16,345 nt of DNA. Source: Amoeboradix gromovi. Lineage: Eukaryota; Sanchytriomycota; Sanchytriomycetes; Sanchytriales; Sanchytriaceae. The position numbers and the translations under genes were made by a program. Under the pieces are notes generated by a model that worked only from the letters and a program-made list of their open reading frames with translations, was not told where the DNA came from and ran no database searches. The DNA lies in the NCBI GenBank assembly GCA_018985225.1, contig JADGIF010000163.1:1-16345 (forward strand), written 5' to 3'. How positions within the stretch are numbered: the stretch's first letter is position 1; every line of letters begins with the position of its first letter. Shown piece by piece: positions 15,106-16,345 of this stretch.

Positions 15106-15791
15106 TTAATCAAAGAACTTGCGGTTTTCCGAGGGCCCGTACAATATAACGCGTAATTCTGGTAACAGCTAAATAAGAAGAGAAATACCTGATCGGTCAT
15201 ACAAACAAGCCTATGTTCCAAGGTATTCAATGCCTTAATTCTTCCATTCAAAGCAGTTACTATGATACCACCGACTGAACTAGAATCTAGAACAGCATTT
15301 AAAACATATTCTACTTTGATTTTAGACATTTTTTCAAATTCCTGCGTAGCAATAGGCAGTACTTCTTTAATTACATCCTGATCTTCAACTAAGCATTGCA
15401 CTTCGACCTCGCTCTCTAACAAACAAGAAAAGCTTTGCAAAATAAGATTCTTCAATAGATCCTTGTAATGTGACTGAGAAGAAACAGACGACAACTTTTG
15501 ACGAATAGTTTGCATCAACTGTTCCAAATGTCCATTTTTGGCCTGTAATACCTTCAATCGTTGTTTGTTGTTCAAGTTGGACTCTTGGATTTTCCTTTGA
15601 ATAGACGCTTGTTTCTTTTTCTTTTCATACAGTTGATCCAAATGGATAGTTTCCTCTCGTATCAATTTTGCTTTTTCAATGTTAAACTCTTCATCAGCTT
15701 TGACCTTAATTTCTCTGGCTTTCTCTTGGGCTTCATTTTTAATAAACCCGATCATTTTACCAGTTTCTTGTTGAACTGCGTTGGCATCCAT
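15106..15791 (-). CDS. VMA4: V-type H+-ATPase subunit E (one intron)
   Basis: Read as complement(join(15106..15168,15189..15791)), 221 residues (yeast Vma4 233, human 226). The N-terminus KMIGFIKNEAQEKAREIKVK (12-31) and a long charged coiled coil to about 105 form the peripheral-stalk helix that pairs with subunit G. A globular C-terminal domain contains GGIIVTALNGRIKALNTLEHRL. Unspliced, the frame runs off into an unrelated tail. Removing a 20-nt GT...AG segment gives TDQ followed by LLPELRVILYGPSENRKFFD and a stop, the classic subunit E ending (LPExRxxLFGxxxNRKFxD). The protein belongs to the V1 stator linking the catalytic head to Vo at the vacuolar/endosomal membrane. The upstream gap holds no clear TATA box. 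Confidence 0.94.
15169..15188 (-). other. 20-nt spliceosomal intron in the V-ATPase E gene
   Basis: On the minus strand it begins GTATTT, is pyrimidine-rich in the middle, and ends TTATTTAG. Its length is not a multiple of three, so retention shifts the frame; excision restores the conserved C-terminus exactly. Donor (GTATTT versus GTACTT) and acceptor (TTTAG versus CTTAG) resemble those of the 21-nt intron at 1055-1075. Confidence 0.9.
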
Positions 15792-15967
15792 TTGTATTAC
15801 AACGGAGAAAATAAAAATATAAATGGAATAACAGGAACGAGAACCAAAAGGTCGATCTAATAGGATATTATGAAGAGAGAGATCTAAATCTGCTCTCTGT
15901 TTGAAATGAATCGATCTGGTATCGTGTCTCTTTCATTTTAGCAAAAGGAGCATTTTCTTAAAAGCAA
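15792..15967. other. Upstream region of the V-ATPase E gene
   Basis: A short AT-rich gap expected to hold the V-ATPase E promoter. A 12-bp direct repeat TGCTCTCTGTTT occurs at 15891-15902 and again at 16007-16018 inside the neighbouring open frame. The second copy may be chance. Confidence 0.3.
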
Positions 15968-16138
15968 TTACATCGACTTAAACTCACTTCTATAGGCATC
16001 GTAATTTGCTCTCTGTTTTTTTGCAATTTTGACGCCATATGATGTAAAGAATTGATCTATTAATCCCAAATTAACTTTCTTGCCATCTTGGGAGTTGAAA
16101 TTATTAATGTAATGATGCTTAAATCTACATAAGGGACA
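15968..16138 (-). CDS. Unrecognised 3' coding fragment
   Basis: A 56-codon open stretch with protein-like composition runs to a TAA at 15968-15970. It includes CPLCRFKHHYINNFNSQDGK, then KVNLGLIDQFFTSYGVKI, and ends YRSEFKSM. It has no internal start Met. Its upstream in-frame stop (16139-16141) lies inside a copy of the MITE terminal repeat. It could be the last exon of a gene whose upstream exon is separated by a short intron, a gene cut by insertion of the element, or a chance ORF. A minus-strand ATG at about 16184 followed by a possible 18-nt GTTGTT...TTAG intron is in frame, but a TGA still interrupts. I do not recognise the family. Confidence 0.35.
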   Translation of the reverse strand, partial: CPLCRFKHHYINNFNSQDGKKVNLGLIDQFFTSYGVKIAKKQRANYDAYRSEFKSM

Positions 16139-16160
16139 TCAAATATAAACACTGGACTAA
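16133..16160 (+). repeat. Third copy of the MITE terminal repeat
   Basis: GGGACATCAAATATAAACAC continuing TGGACTAA matches the right end of the 5766-6017 element at 25 of 28 positions and the left end at 24 of 28. Its orientation places the element body to the right. A 252-bp element starting here would end about 40 bp beyond the window, so its partner end cannot be seen. Confidence 0.65.
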
Positions 16161-16345
16161 CTTTCTATAACAACTTGTGACATTATTTCAGCTTTACTAA
16201 TTTTATGGATTCAAGAGGCGAGTGGACATTCAGCTAGTTGTGGAGTTGACGAGTATAAAAGGAAAATAAACAACTTTTTGTATCGAAATTTCAAAAATAA
16301 ATATTCTGTACAGCTATTCTCTTACTCTTTCAAATAAAATATCAC
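16161..16345. other. Right edge, probably inside the partial MITE-like element
   Basis: No gene recognised. A canonical TATAAAAG is at 16254-16261 on the plus strand, which could serve a gene beyond the window. Similarity to the interior of the 5766-6017 element is not obvious by eye. Confidence 0.3.

Noticed and set aside
15561-15860. 99-codon plus-strand frame with many Phe residues
   Set aside because: Antisense of the coiled-coil-coding part of the V-ATPase E gene; its composition follows from that.

Overview
This window looks like nuclear DNA from a small-genome, AT-rich eukaryote, most likely an early-diverging fungus or close relative (Cryptomycota/aphelid/chytrid-like). The fungal reading rests on a PacC/Rim101-type three-zinc-finger protein together with eukaryote-only genes: Tim22, a V-ATPase E subunit, an Orc1-like initiator and a GDA1/CD39 nucleotidase. 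Genes are short and closely spaced. Two genes each carry one tiny intron (21 and 20 nt) whose removal exactly restores the conserved protein. Most genes have AATAAA within a few bases of the stop codon. The lineage is an inference; I cannot name the species.

Layout. 1-760: no recognised gene, some small inverted repeats. 761-1489 (+): Rim101/PacC-like zinc-finger protein. About 1500-2620: decayed or unrecognised coding-like stretches on both strands. 2917-4038 (+): GDA1/CD39 nucleoside diphosphatase/apyrase. 4255-4522 (+): 3' remnant of a TnpB/Fanzor-like RNA-guided nuclease gene. 4563-5741 (+): short Orc1-like AAA+ protein. 5766-6017: MITE-like element with 28-bp terminal inverted repeats. 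6748-6936 (+): small single-pass membrane ORF. 6983-8341 (+): M18 aspartyl aminopeptidase. 8383-8949 (-): guanylate kinase. 9042-9515 (-): Tim22. 9872-10038 (+): second, shorter copy of the TnpB/Fanzor 3' end. 10296-14891 (-): very large secreted protein with a glucose/sorbosone-dehydrogenase propeller, a PKD domain and C-terminal repeated modules. 15106-15791 (-): V-ATPase subunit E with a 20-nt intron. 15968-16138 (-): unrecognised 3' coding fragment next to a third copy of the MITE terminal repeat.

The genes form no pathway. They are housekeeping genes (replication licensing, nucleotide metabolism, mitochondrial import, vacuolar acidification, peptide turnover) plus a pH-type regulator and a secreted carbohydrate-acting protein. 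The most notable items are the paired TnpB/Fanzor remnants, the ultra-short introns and the stop-hugging polyadenylation signals. The two remnants share a substituted RuvC-III aspartate, and they differ mostly at third codon positions. One of them ends only 40 bp before the Orc1 start codon.
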